A stretch of DNA of 64,000 nucleotides from Catelliglobosispora koreensis DSM 44566 (GTDB taxonomy: Bacteria > Actinomycetota > Actinomycetes > Mycobacteriales > Micromonosporaceae), in assembly GCF_000379685.1 (NCBI RefSeq), contig NZ_KB903254.1, positions 62,001 to 126,000 of the forward strand. The letters run 5' to 3'. The position numbers and the translations under genes were made by a program. The notes beneath the pieces are model-generated. The model was not told the origin of the DNA. It searched no databases and saw nothing but the letters and a program-made list of their open reading frames with translations. Of this stretch, positions 35,096 to 44,091 are shown piece after piece. Position 1 is the first letter of the stretch; each line of letters opens with the position of its first letter.

Positions 35096-35425
35096 ATGGT
35101 TGAAGGACGGGATCTACCTCAGTGGATCTTTGCGTCGGCCCAGCGGGCAGGAAAGAGCGATCCGTCTGAGCAAGGCCCATTGGGGACTGCAATTCTGGCT
35201 GTCAACGAGGTTAATCTCATCGATGGCCTACTCTCCACCGGCCTCGGTGAGGAGGCGATGATGGCGGAACTCGGAGGTTGGCTCGACGGTTCCGAGGAGC
35301 TGAATGTTCTTCGTCGCCGTCACCACGTCTTGGCCTACCGTTGGCTGAAGATAGGCGACTATCCCGAAGAGTGGATCTATGAGATTCACTACCGCGACGC
35401 CGGTCCATTACGAAAGCATCGATAA
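35096..35425 (+). CDS. Small protein of unknown function
   Basis: 109 aa: DLPQWIFASAQRAGKSDPSE, then GLLSTGLGEEAMMAELGGWL and HHVLAYRWLKIGDYPEEWIY. GGAGG stands 5 bp before the ATG, which supports expression. No family recognised. Last cargo gene before the element B integrase. Confidence 0.6.
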   Translation: MVEGRDLPQWIFASAQRAGKSDPSEQGPLGTAILAVNEVNLIDGLLSTGLGEEAMMAELGGWLDGSEELNVLRRRHHVLAYRWLKIGDYPEEWIYEIHYRDAGPLRKHR

Positions 35426-35528
35426 GTCCCCCTCCAGGGAATCTATCGGTGTGCGCGCACGGACGAAATCGCTAAACACCTAGTCGCACCTTTCCGAAGC
35501 TCAAGGTCTTCGGAACCAGCCCCCTCAC

Positions 35529-36596
35529 CTAAGCCAGCATTAGCTGCGCGGCATCGCGTCCTGCCTGGATCCTTCGTTCCGCGTTGACCCGGGTGTAGTA
35601 CTTCATCAGCGTCGCAGGATCGTGGCCGAGGCGTTCAGCGACTTCGTGGATGCCGTAGCCGAGGTCCAGCAGGCTGGAGGCGAGGAGGTGCCGCAGCTGA
35701 TGTGGCCCGAGCGGCCGCACTCCTGCCCGTTTCGCGATCTTGTTGAACTGGCCCGTCACGTTGTCGGGCCGCAGTGGCATCCCGGTACGGCCGGTGAACA
35801 CGTACACCGACTGAGAATCCAGCGATGCCTTACGCAGCAGCTCGACTGTTTCATCATCGACGGCGATGGTGCGGCGGCCGTTGTGGGACTTGGGTGGCTT
35901 CTCCACGATCCGGCGTGGCTTCTCCTCCACGATCCGCTGACGGCACACCGTCAACATGCCGAAGTCCAGGTTCAGGTCTTCCCATTTCAGCCCGCAGACC
36001 TCACCGCGCCGAAGCCCGGTCACGGCCATCAGCCTCCACAGCACGTGCCGCCTATCCCCCACAGTCACCGCGAGGAACCGCTGCACCTCATTCAGCGTCC
36101 ACACCAGACGCTCATCATCGGACGGCCTGGGCTTGCGGGCGCCGAGATGCCGACCGGTCTCGTCACCGAACGCCTTGGTCAGCACCAGATCCAGCGTTCG
36201 CAAAGTCGTGCGCGAGTAGCCCAGCGCCTCAAGCTTCCTGTACACATCCTCGGCCTTACTGCCCGTCAGCACCGACGCCCGCTGACCGCCGATGTACGGG
36301 AAGGTGAGTTCAAGCAGCCACCGGTAGTTGTAAACGCTGTTGCTGCTCAGCTCCTGGCTCCGCGACTCCAGCCACCCCTCGCACAACGTCTTCATCGTTC
36401 CGGCCAGCCGCGCCCGCTGGGTACCCGCCCGCGCCACCAGGCGCAGCCGGTCACGCTCCGCCGCCGCCTCCACGTCCGTCGCGAACCCCACCCGTTTCGC
36501 CTGACGGCGGCTCCCATCCGCCTGCCGCGGAAGATCCATCCGGAACCCAAACGAACCAGATGGCTTATCGAAGAACACTCCCGGTGCCATGCCCAT
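35529..36596 (-). CDS. Tyrosine recombinase (integrase) of element B
   Basis: 355 aa. N-terminal AP2-like arm-binding part (GVFFDKPSGSFGFRMDLPRQ), core-binding helical domain (LCEGWLESRSQELSSNSVYN), then the catalytic domain: Arg in TGLRRGEVCGLKW, HQLRHLLASSLL, GHDPATLMKYYTRV with the Tyr. Intact. ATG 36596 is preferred: GGGAGG lies 5 bp upstream and the homologues begin the same way. It lies just inside the right end and should recombine the tRNA-Pro att site. Confidence 0.92.
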   Translation of the reverse strand: MGMAPGVFFDKPSGSFGFRMDLPRQADGSRRQAKRVGFATDVEAAAERDRLRLVARAGTQRARLAGTMKTLCEGWLESRSQELSSNSVYNYRWLLELTFPYIGGQRASVLTGSKAEDVYRKLEALGYSRTTLRTLDLVLTKAFGDETGRHLGARKPRPSDDERLVWTLNEVQRFLAVTVGDRRHVLWRLMAVTGLRRGEVCGLKWEDLNLDFGMLTVCRQRIVEEKPRRIVEKPPKSHNGRRTIAVDDETVELLRKASLDSQSVYVFTGRTGMPLRPDNVTGQFNKIAKRAGVRPLGPHQLRHLLASSLLDLGYGIHEVAERLGHDPATLMKYYTRVNAERRIQAGRDAAQLMLA

Positions 36597-36780
36597 CACG
36601 GCCTCCCATGCCGTACCGAAGAGGGCTCTGGCCGAGATCATGTGTCGTGGATGTGTCGCGACTATCCACAAAGGACAGACGCAGGCCGACACGGTCTGCG
36701 CGGCCAATGCCAGCCACGAGCAGCAGCAACGCGCCACAGACGCTGACCTAGTGACGATCTCTATCTCGGTTCAGAGCGCT

Positions 36781-36877
36781 AACAGTACGACCGTACGTGT
36801 CGAAACATGTGTCGAGCCGTGATCAAAAAATAGATCAGACCGCATGAATTATGCGGCCTGATCAGGTGATTTCACCA
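36781..36877. repeat. Right-end region of element B
   Basis: Palindromic block GTACGACCGTAC (36785-36796), a GTGTCGAAACATGTGTCGA spacer and the hairpin at 36833, as in the other elements. Confidence 0.72.
36833..36863 (-). terminator. Right-end hairpin of element B
   Basis: GATCAGACCGCAT / ATGCGGCCTGATC with one mismatch; on the minus strand followed by TATTTTTTG. Would terminate tRNA-Pro read-through. Confidence 0.68.
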
Positions 36878-36920
36878 GTCGGGATGGCGGGATTTGAACC
36901 CACGGCCCCTTGACCCCCAG
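36878..36920 (-). repeat. att core 3 (tRNA-Pro 3' fragment)
   Basis: Matches the tRNA-Pro 3' half except at its outermost base; boundary of elements B and C. Confidence 0.88.
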
Positions 36921-37097
36921 GGGGGCCTCGTAACGATTGTGTCACAAGGGTTTTCACCGTATCAGGACATGCCGTCAGGTGCGAATACTGTTGCCAGTCA
37001 ATGCTATCCGGTGACGGCACATACCGGGCAGTTCACCCTCCCCCGTTACCACATTTGTTACCGCGAGCGGTCAAGTTGCCGCGATGTTGTTCCGTGC
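36921..37097. repeat. Element left-end repeat, copy 3
   Basis: Same blocks as copy 1, with GTTACCACATTTGTTACC as the paired motif. Confidence 0.8.
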
Positions 37098-37116
37098 CAA
37101 CGTGTTCGCCCCAGAC

Positions 37117-37686
37117 CTATAGCCGGGCATCATTCGCGCGTCGGATTTCTTCAGCGCCGATCATGCCGCTGTCTGTCAGGTCCGGACTTGAGTAACGCGA
37201 TGGCCAATACAAGCTTGTAATCTCGCTACTCCCCATACGGTCTGCGGCGCTGAGCCAGTGGTCACGCATCGCCTCAAGCCTTGGCCGCGGGTCCTCCTGT
37301 GCGGATATCCCCCAAGCATGTGTCGGCCGACGCCCGAAGCCACGATCGTCATCGACATCCACACTAAAGGCGACGTCACACCAGACTGGCTCCCCAAACT
37401 CCGAGAGTGTTACAACCAATCCAAGCGTGAGGAAACGATTGATGCCATCGCCCTCAGCGTCGTCTGCCTTAACAGCCCGCCACTCCAAACACCGTGGCGA
37501 TCCGAGTTCCCTAAATACATCGACGCCCTTACGCGGAGGCAGATCGTCGACCGGAGTCCTGTCACTCTCGATCTTCCCAAGCATTAGGGCATCGCATTCT
37601 GTGGCTAACCACGCAGCTGAGGACATTCGATCACCCCACAACATCTGGTACTTCAGAGCATATGCCGTATTTACCTCAATGATCAA
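37117..37686 (-). CDS. Protein of unknown function
   Basis: 189 aa. SAAWLATECDALMLGKIESD, FLTLGLVVTLSEFGEPVWCD and an acidic strand-turn (VAFSVDVDDDRGFGRR), with C-terminal LEAMRDHWLSAADRM. No recognisable domain. It follows the Mrr-like nuclease gene on the same strand after a 69-bp gap, so co-transcription is possible. Confidence 0.55.
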   Translation of the reverse strand: MIIEVNTAYALKYQMLWGDRMSSAAWLATECDALMLGKIESDRTPVDDLPPRKGVDVFRELGSPRCLEWRAVKADDAEGDGINRFLTLGLVVTLSEFGEPVWCDVAFSVDVDDDRGFGRRPTHAWGISAQEDPRPRLEAMRDHWLSAADRMGSSEITSLYWPSRYSSPDLTDSGMIGAEEIRRANDARL

Positions 37687-37755
37687 AAGCTTGCCCAGAC
37701 ACCCGGCCCAACACCTGACAGCAGCCCGCGCAGCGGGTAGGGATTCGTGACTAAA

Positions 37756-38448
37756 TTACCCCAGATGGATTGTCCCGTGCGCAGTCAACGAGTGGTTCCG
37801 GTGATGCAGTAACGTGACGACATCCATGGGGCTATTGAGGCGCATAATGTCATCCTGTGTGATGACCAACAGCCTCAATCCTCGGACAAGAGCTGCCGCT
37901 CCGATCGCGTAGGCCCTGCTACGGTGCTCTGGGCGTCCCGTGATGCCTTTCGCCGCCGCAAGAATTCCGAGCGAGCACCCTCGATCGGCGATTACGTTGA
38001 CGAAGTAACCTATCGTCGTGCTGTCGACGGGAACCGACCAATTTTTGCACTCCACCAGGAACAGCTCTGGAAGCATCCTGAGTCCATTGCAGAGTCGATC
38101 GTTAGCGATAGTCAGATCCACCTCCTCCGTCCGGTAGTGATTGAGTGTGTTGCGCTGAACACGGCACCCTGGAACCGAGCTCAACACATAGTCAAGAAGG
38201 TCCTCATAGCGCTCACCGCAGCCTGTCAGGGGCACTGCTTGATCGTTCACAGCGCGCACGTATGACATCAGCCGACTCCGGAACATTGCATCGGTCGTGG
38301 CGGTGTGAGACTCCGCGGCAGCCGCTCCCTCCCCATGTGTTTGTACGGGTCGTTCGGTCTTGCTGCGGCCCAAAGACGCGGACCCTGAGTCGTGAATCGG
38401 CGCGTGGCGCATGCTTCCCCTCCCGGAACCTACGATGTCTTGTCGCAT
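37756..38448 (-). CDS. PD-(D/E)XK restriction-endonuclease-like protein (Mrr type)
   Basis: 230 aa. The catalytic core reads RYEDLLDYVLSSVPG, then EEVDLTIAND and LPELFLVECKNWSVPVDSTT, which gives the E..D...ExK pattern with Lys in VECKNW. ADRGCSLGILAAAKGITG is the usual following strand-helix. The N-terminal 50 residues are low-complexity and the true start may be later (for example at MFRSRLMSYV). Divergent from the HTH-GHKL gene 131 bp away, suggesting a shared regulated promoter and joint function. Confidence 0.75.
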   Translation of the reverse strand: MRQDIVGSGRGSMRHAPIHDSGSASLGRSKTERPVQTHGEGAAAAESHTATTDAMFRSRLMSYVRAVNDQAVPLTGCGERYEDLLDYVLSSVPGCRVQRNTLNHYRTEEVDLTIANDRLCNGLRMLPELFLVECKNWSVPVDSTTIGYFVNVIADRGCSLGILAAAKGITGRPEHRSRAYAIGAAALVRGLRLLVITQDDIMRLNSPMDVVTLLHHRNHSLTAHGTIHLG

Positions 38449-38579
38449 TCCAAGGTGAGGGCTTGACCATTTGTCTCAGCTCGCGATCTCATAAGGGACA
38501 TGGTCAATCGGCTGACTAAATTGGACATACCTGGTTTGTCTCGCGACAACAGCCCGGCGCTACATCGCGTGCCACGCCG

Positions 38580-40874
38580 ATGACCAAGAGAAAGGGTCGT
38601 CCGTGGGGCCAGCTAAAGCCTGGCAGCCAAGCGCAGCAAGCAATGGCTGAATGGCTTCGAGATCAAGTCGAACAAAGCGGGATGACCATCCGCGATCTTG
38701 CCGCTGTGATCCACTGCACCAAGGACACCATTTCGCGTAGCCTTGGCGGCGCCGAAACGCCCACTTGGGAGTTCACCAAGAATTTGGTCGAGGCAGTTGG
38801 ACCAAGGGACGCGCGCAGTCAGGCTATCTTGCTCAACAAGGCGAAAACTCTTTGGCAACAAGCACGTACCACTCGCTCAACCGTCGAAACCATCCAGCAT
38901 GCGATGACCCCTTTCGCGGTGAAGGCACTCCACGAAGCCGCCGACTTCCTAAGTGCTAGGTCTGTCGAGATCCGGTCCACCATCCGGACGTGCAACGACG
39001 CAGGCCAGCTACTTGCGTTCATCCTCGGCGCAATGACGGTGGCAGTTTCACAACTTACCGACGAACGCGATGAGTTACGCCATCAACTGAATCGCGAACG
39101 TCAGGCTCGTGCACGATCCAGTATGGCCGCGGAGTTTCTTGAGGACGCGCAGGTTCGACTTTCGGCGGCAGAGCAGAGGCGTGATAGAACCGAGGAACAG
39201 CTCATGGAGGCGAACCGGCTACTTGGCCAGGCATACGAGCTCAACAACCACCTAATTGCCAAGCATACGAACCTTGTCGCCGAACTCCTTCGCCTGAGCG
39301 GCGGCGTGCTGTCCACAGAGGACCTGTTAACCCAGGCAGACACCCTCACGGTGTCCACACCCCTCTTCGGCCCGGTCGATCAAGATGCAAGTGACACCAT
39401 CCTAAATTCGACCGGCGAACGTCTGGCCGAGTCGATGCGAAGCCTATCGCAGCTGGCTAATCAGCTAGGACCGCAATTCATCCCGGAAGTGCCTCTAGAC
39501 TTTGCAGAGCATGGACGGCTGCGCCAGAACGCAGGTTTCAGGCTATTTTCCGTGTTGCGAGAGATCGCACTCGATCCGATCGATTGCGTGGCTGCATTGG
39601 TCGACAATGGCCTTCGCAGACGTTGGTCACCTGATTCACCGCTGTTGATCGAATTGACCACCTGGGAAGGTGGGGTTTCGATCGCAGACGACGGGCAGCC
39701 GCTCGACGTCACCTACTGGCTGACTGACCTCGGAAACTCCTCCGACCCGCCCGGAGATCCAAGACACGACAAGTCCGTTAGTGCGAGTGGCATGTCTGTA
39801 CTTATCGCGATTGCGCGGCTAGGCACGCACCTGACCGTCGAGTCGACCGCACATCAAACAAATCGATCACTAACTGCAACGCTTGATATGAGAAGGATGC
39901 AGAGTTCCGAGTCAGTCCTTGATGCCACCGATGTCCGATCTAGTTCCGCCGAATCACAACCGGGGAATCGCATCGCCATTCGTCATGAACCAGGCTCGCT
40001 CAACATGGCTCCTCTAAAGCCTCGGCTGCTGGCACGATGGCTTGGCGACACATTCAGCTACCTACTGCGCTATGGCGGCCTTCAAATCGTCGTCGACGGA
40101 GAGCCTGTTCTTGCGCGGATGCCTTGCGCCTGGAGCGAGACACGCTCCGTGGAACGCGGATCGGAACTGATTCCCGCAGTCATGAACATCGACATTCAGC
40201 TAAGCCCGACTCACTTTTGCGGAACCTGCAGTGCAATCTACGATTCAGACGTCTTAAGCTGCGAGTATTGCCAAGGACGGGTGCGCCCCCGCTCAAACCG
40301 CGTCTGGGGCTGGCTTGGGATTCAGCGCTACCTAGACCGCAACGACTTCGGTATCGACTTCCTCTCGCACGGCCGGAAGATCCTTCGCCGAGACAAATCA
40401 CTATTCGTATGGAACTCATCAGACCTACAAGAAATTGAGTACCCGATTGACTCACCGCGCAACGAGGGCCGGATAATCGGTGAGATCCATTGCGATTTCG
40501 TTCCGCTCAACTACCAGAAGAATCACTTTGACTACGGTTCTAGGTACTGGAAAGAGCTGGTTGAAGGGCTTCGGGGAGTCGGTCCTCTGCGGCCCCAATT
40601 TGCCAAGAAGTACGGATACCAGCCGAATGAGAGCCCGCTCGCGCGGTTGTTTTTCGGCTATCGACGTACGGAGCCCGGACTACGGTGCCTAATCCCGGGA
40701 GATGGTGTGAAGTCGCTCGACTTGACTAGCTGGGTCGACCGCTTTCGGGCGGGCGACCCCGACTTGCAGTCCGACCAGCGATGGTTTGAGGCGGCATCTC
40801 AGCATGATCACCCCTCCCGCCGCAGCATTAGCGGACCTGACAAAGCCACTCGGCGTGAAGGAGAAGTGCGCTGA
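38580..40874 (+). CDS. HTH-coiled coil-GHKL ATPase-zinc ribbon protein (MORC-like)
   Basis: 764 aa. Residues 20-65 form an XRE-type helix-turn-helix (MTIRDLAAVIHCTKDTISRS). Residues about 155-225 are coiled coil (TDERDELRHQLNRERQARAR). A GHKL ATPase follows: AALVDNGLRRRW at about 338 (N-box-like), VSIADDGQPLD at about 368, then SASGMSVLIAIARLGTHL. A four-Cys knuckle lies at about 546-563 (CGTCSAIYDSDVLSCEYCQG). After it comes VWGWLGIQRYLDRNDFGIDF, which resembles the S5-like part of MORC/Hsp90-type proteins. Bacterial MORC-like ATPases have been predicted to act with restriction nucleases, and an Mrr-like gene is divergent here. Confidence 0.72.
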   Translation: MTKRKGRPWGQLKPGSQAQQAMAEWLRDQVEQSGMTIRDLAAVIHCTKDTISRSLGGAETPTWEFTKNLVEAVGPRDARSQAILLNKAKTLWQQARTTRSTVETIQHAMTPFAVKALHEAADFLSARSVEIRSTIRTCNDAGQLLAFILGAMTVAVSQLTDERDELRHQLNRERQARARSSMAAEFLEDAQVRLSAAEQRRDRTEEQLMEANRLLGQAYELNNHLIAKHTNLVAELLRLSGGVLSTEDLLTQADTLTVSTPLFGPVDQDASDTILNSTGERLAESMRSLSQLANQLGPQFIPEVPLDFAEHGRLRQNAGFRLFSVLREIALDPIDCVAALVDNGLRRRWSPDSPLLIELTTWEGGVSIADDGQPLDVTYWLTDLGNSSDPPGDPRHDKSVSASGMSVLIAIARLGTHLTVESTAHQTNRSLTATLDMRRMQSSESVLDATDVRSSSAESQPGNRIAIRHEPGSLNMAPLKPRLLARWLGDTFSYLLRYGGLQIVVDGEPVLARMPCAWSETRSVERGSELIPAVMNIDIQLSPTHFCGTCSAIYDSDVLSCEYCQGRVRPRSNRVWGWLGIQRYLDRNDFGIDFLSHGRKILRRDKSLFVWNSSDLQEIEYPIDSPRNEGRIIGEIHCDFVPLNYQKNHFDYGSRYWKELVEGLRGVGPLRPQFAKKYGYQPNESPLARLFFGYRRTEPGLRCLIPGDGVKSLDLTSWVDRFRAGDPDLQSDQRWFEAASQHDHPSRRSISGPDKATRREGEVR

Positions 40875-40973
40875 CGGCACGGTTGAGCCGTCGAGGAGAT
40901 GTTGACTTGTCAGCACGGTCACCGGCCTTTGCCGGCGAAGTCTTCGACTGCCGATGTCAGCCGCCGGGTAGAT

Positions 40974-40994
40974 TCCTGCTGCCATGCCCATCAC
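40974..40994 (-). pseudogene. N-terminal stub of the element C integrase
   Basis: The first codons (VMGMAAG) and about 300 bp upstream match the region of the element D integrase start (51980-52035 onward). The frame then runs into unrelated sequence. The rest of the integrase is gone. Confidence 0.7.
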
Positions 40995-41187
40995 GGCCTC
41001 CCGCGCCGTTCCGCTGGGAGCCCTGAACCGTGATCATGTGTCGTGGATGCGTCGCGGCTGTCCACATAGGACAAAGATAAGCTCACCACGCTCACGATCA
41101 CTAACACCGACTGCGGACTGCGGAAACTTACGGCAGTCGCCGTAAGCCCGCCCCAAGATAGCGATCTTGATTCCGGCTCGGAGCGCT

Positions 41188-41298
41188 AACAGTACGAGCG
41201 TACGTGTCGAAACATGTGTCGAACCGTGATCAGGAATAGATCAGGCCGCAAGAATTATGCGGCCTGAGCAGGAGATTTCGCCAGTCGGGATGGCGGTG
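41188..41298. repeat. Right-end region of element C
   Basis: Palindromic block GTACGAGCGTAC (41192-41203) and spacer as in the others. It ends with an extra stub of the att core (GTCGGGATGGCGG, 41284-41296) just before the full core. Confidence 0.7.
41239..41269 (-). terminator. Right-end hairpin of element C (degraded)
   Basis: GATCAGGCCGCAA / ATGCGGCCTGAGC has mismatches at the loop and base, and the T tract is cut to TATTCC. Weaker than the other three copies. Confidence 0.5.
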
Positions 41299-41342
41299 TG
41301 TCGGGATGGCGGGATTTGAACCCACGGCCCCTTGACCCCCAG
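41299..41342 (-). repeat. att core 4 (tRNA-Pro 3' fragment)
   Basis: Identical to the tRNA-Pro 3' half; boundary of elements C and D. Confidence 0.88.
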
Positions 41343-41505
41343 GGGCCTCGTAACGATTGTGTCACAAGGGTTTTCGCAGTGTCAGCATATGCCGCTAGGT
41401 GCGAATACTGTTGCCAGTCAATGCTATCCGGCGATGGCCCATACCGGTTAGTTCACCCTCCCCGTTACCACGTTTGTAACCACGAGCGGTCAAGTGCGCA
41501 AGATG
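41343..41505. repeat. Element left-end repeat, copy 4
   Basis: Same conserved blocks as copy 1; the paired motif is GTTACCACGTTTGTAACC. Confidence 0.78.
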
Positions 41506-41569
41506 TTTTGTGTATCAGCCCGTTCTTCAGCGAGTCGGTGCATGTCCGACCGAGCCGCTACAGCGGCGG

Positions 41570-42631
41570 CTAGTCGGCGAGCACTCTGATCCCGGTCTGC
41601 TCAAGCGCAAGGAAGGTTCGTTTGACATGGTTGAGGTGCTGGTAGACCGTCCCCCGGGCGTCAGCATCGTTGGCCGTACCGTTCCACACCGGGTCGAAGA
41701 TTTCTGGATTGCGCACAACGGCTTGCACTGCATCGAGTGCAGCCATCAGATCCGGGTGTGTTGTTTCCAGGCGCAGCTTTCGTATGTTCGCTGTGATGAG
41801 CTGCATGTTGTTGGCCATCGCGCGCCCGCTATCGGTGTCTACCCACTTCCCTATGTCGCCAGTGCCCCAACGCTTGCTGGCGCTGGCGATGGTGAGGATC
41901 TGCAATGTGTCTACCCAGCTGTTGCCGGCGTGCACCATGTCGGCGATGAGTGCTCGCTGCCGTTGCCGTTGTTCCTCGCGCCGGGTGGTTTCCGCAGCAG
42001 CATCAGCACCGCCGAGAAGCCGATCTTGCAGCATCTCGATGTCCTCGCGAGTGGCGCGTTCGGACGCACCTGGGTGCCGGACAAATATGGTGCCTTCGGG
42101 AACGAGCGTGCCTTTCGGGCCTTGGTAGGACTTCCGTAGCAGCGCGAAGCGATCACCAGGCGATGGCGCCTCGACGGTGATAACGAGTACCAGTACGCCG
42201 TCAATGGAGACGGTTCGCGGGTCCCATACAGGATGCGCGGGTCCGGTGTAACGGCGCATAGCGTTCAGCAGCTCGGCACTGTCGGGAACGACCTGTCCGC
42301 GGATCTCGCCGGGCTCAGCGCCCACGACCACGTAGCCCACACCCTCAAATTGGGTACGTGCAACGGCCACGGGCCGGTTGGCCAGGCCGAGCACGGCACG
42401 AGCCAAGGCGAACGACGCCTCATGGGAAAGTAGATCGCCGTACCCCAGCTTCCACTCCAGTGCACGGCTCTCATCCTGCGGACCAGCAGCGACGACCGCG
42501 CGAATCAGGCTGACGAGCTCATCATGCGAGCGAAGCGCGCGGGACGTGTCGAGTATCAAAGGCACTCTCCGATTTTCCCAGACAGGCCAGACGGTCTCAC
42601 GGCCGGTACTTGGCGGCACCAAGGCAGCCAC
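41570..42631 (-). CDS. AlbA-2/Schlafen-like domain protein
   Basis: 353 aa. Residues about 50-190 fit an AlbA_2 (Schlafen-core-like) fold: ESRALEWKLGYGDLLSHEAS, AVLGLANRPVAVARTQFEGV, VVVGAEPGEIRG, then HPVWDPRTVSIDGVLVLVIT and GTIFVRHPGASERAT. The C-terminal half is helical (ETTRREEQRQRQRALIADMV). Such domains are common near defence genes and may bind or cut nucleic acid. The start could be the GTG at 42565. First cargo gene of element D. Confidence 0.68.
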   Translation of the reverse strand: MAALVPPSTGRETVWPVWENRRVPLILDTSRALRSHDELVSLIRAVVAAGPQDESRALEWKLGYGDLLSHEASFALARAVLGLANRPVAVARTQFEGVGYVVVGAEPGEIRGQVVPDSAELLNAMRRYTGPAHPVWDPRTVSIDGVLVLVITVEAPSPGDRFALLRKSYQGPKGTLVPEGTIFVRHPGASERATREDIEMLQDRLLGGADAAAETTRREEQRQRQRALIADMVHAGNSWVDTLQILTIASASKRWGTGDIGKWVDTDSGRAMANNMQLITANIRKLRLETTHPDLMAALDAVQAVVRNPEIFDPVWNGTANDADARGTVYQHLNHVKRTFLALEQTGIRVLAD

Positions 42632-42738
42632 AGCCTCAGCGGTGCAGTGATGTCACCAGGTACCGGCTGTACACCCAACTGTCGATTTTGGTGCGTGAGG
42701 GTTTCCAATGCGCCTCGGTCTTCGCGAATAATTAGGCC

Positions 42739-43443
42739 ATGGCGAAAGAGACGCTTCACGGAGTCAACACCATTCCCGTAGCTGGACAGGCCTTGCTGCT
42801 GACCACTACTAGCGGTGGTACTGCCATACATCTCGTGCGTCCAGTTGAGAACGACACCCGGGGCCGACCGGCTGTCCACGACTTCCACCTTGAGCCTGAA
42901 TTCACTGAACGCGTGCCAACCGCGTCGCGGTATGACACGGCGGCATTGTCGGAGCCGCGGTGGTCGGAGGTGACGCTCTGTGGACGAACCTGGTCTGTCA
43001 TGGTCGGCGGTGAAGCTGGGCCGGTAACGAAGTATTGCGACCCCGCCTTTGCTCCTTCCTGCAGTCGTTGTATGGCGATCATTGACAAACTCTTCCCTGC
43101 GCCTGAAGTGGACGCGCGTTTACCGCTGGTCGCTCAGCTTGTGGCCCAACTGCTGGTTGAGCACGGCCTTGCGCAGATCTACCACGTTCCAGGCGATCAA
43201 GTTTCCGCCTTGCGCAAGGAGATTCGACGGCGTGTACGGGACCTTTCCGGTCATCCGATCAAGACAAATTATGTCGGTGGCGTGATCCATGCCGAGTGCG
43301 AACCCGTCTACGAGATACACGCGATGACATACCAGCGTGCGGCCGTCGAAGCCCTGCCATCGTTCCTTACCGGGAGCGATGAGTCAGCGCTGCCGTCATT
43401 GCCGGATTGGAATGTCTACTGGGGCAACTGGGCAGTCTCATAG
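42739..43443 (+). CDS. Protein of unknown function with a Cys pair
   Basis: 234 aa. GTAIHLVRPVENDTRGRPAV, a CDPAFAPSCSRC cluster that could bind metal, then LPLVAQLVAQLLVEHGLAQI, a helical VSALRKEIRRRVRDLSG and a Trp-rich end (LPDWNVYWGNW). No family recognised. It precedes a small gene on the same strand by 57 bp. Confidence 0.6.
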   Translation: MAKETLHGVNTIPVAGQALLLTTTSGGTAIHLVRPVENDTRGRPAVHDFHLEPEFTERVPTASRYDTAALSEPRWSEVTLCGRTWSVMVGGEAGPVTKYCDPAFAPSCSRCMAIIDKLFPAPEVDARLPLVAQLVAQLLVEHGLAQIYHVPGDQVSALRKEIRRRVRDLSGHPIKTNYVGGVIHAECEPVYEIHAMTYQRAAVEALPSFLTGSDESALPSLPDWNVYWGNWAVS

Positions 43444-43500
43444 CAGGTTCGTGACGGCATACTCCGGCCCGAGCCGCAATCATCAAAACGACAGTCGCGG

Positions 43501-43854
43501 ATGGCTCTGTACCGCGTTTATATTGACATGACCCATCATCTACAGGTGGCCCCAGATCAGGTTGCTGACGGCATCGACACAGAGACAATTGATGCACTGC
43601 AATCAATTTCGGTGCGCCTCGGGACCGCCGATCAGCGCGTACGTGAGGCGTATGCAGCTGGATATGTTGACGGACTGTCCGATGTACACGCCTGGAACAC
43701 CGACGGATCTCAGGGCCGAAAGCGGACCATCTGGCGGTGTTTTTGCGGATTCAGCGTCGAGCAACTACCGGGATCAGCCCTGCCTCGCGCGCTTTGGGAT
43801 CATCCGTCTCGCTATCAAGAGGATCGGCGTCCCCGCCTAACAGTTGTTCAATGA
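43501..43854 (+). CDS. Small protein of unknown function
   Basis: 117 aa: YRVYIDMTHHLQVAPDQVAD, then IDALQSISVRLGTADQRVRE and a C-terminal RTIWRCFCGFSVEQLPGS with two Cys. No known domain. It may be co-transcribed with the gene at 42739. Confidence 0.5.
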   Translation: MALYRVYIDMTHHLQVAPDQVADGIDTETIDALQSISVRLGTADQRVREAYAAGYVDGLSDVHAWNTDGSQGRKRTIWRCFCGFSVEQLPGSALPRALWDHPSRYQEDRRPRLTVVQ

Positions 43855-44091
43855 GGACATACTCCTGCAACAGTCTGAATCATGAACGATCGGCTTTCGC
43901 GGGCCAGCTTTGCCATCGTCGTTAAACAAAGTTCTCTGTGTCCAACATGGATCACCGGGAACTTCGACACATAACGACTGGCGGGCTCCAAGGTTACGCA
44001 GGTGTATGAAGTCCGGTGGTGGCTAAGCAGCATGAGGTGAGGAATCAAATCGGCTCTGGCGCTATGAGTTGGTGGTTGAGATTCTTCTACG

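Larger units (their letters stand above)
26344..36878. mobile_element. Element B
   Basis: Bounded by cores at 26344 and 36878, with an intact integrase next to its right end. Cargo: reverse transcriptase, TM-SAVED protein, PIN protein, Abi-C-like pair, TIR protein and small unknowns. An IS3-family insertion splits its left-end repeat. Confidence 0.85.
36878..41298. mobile_element. Element C (integrase deleted)
   Basis: Bounded by cores at 36878 and 41299, with left and right ends present. Cargo: an unknown gene, an Mrr-like nuclease and a MORC-like ATPase. Only the first codons of the integrase remain (40974-40994). Confidence 0.82.

Noticed and set aside
36597-36737. Longer N-terminus for the element B integrase
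   Set aside because: The extension is not shared with the element D integrase and includes the ribosome site of the preferred start.
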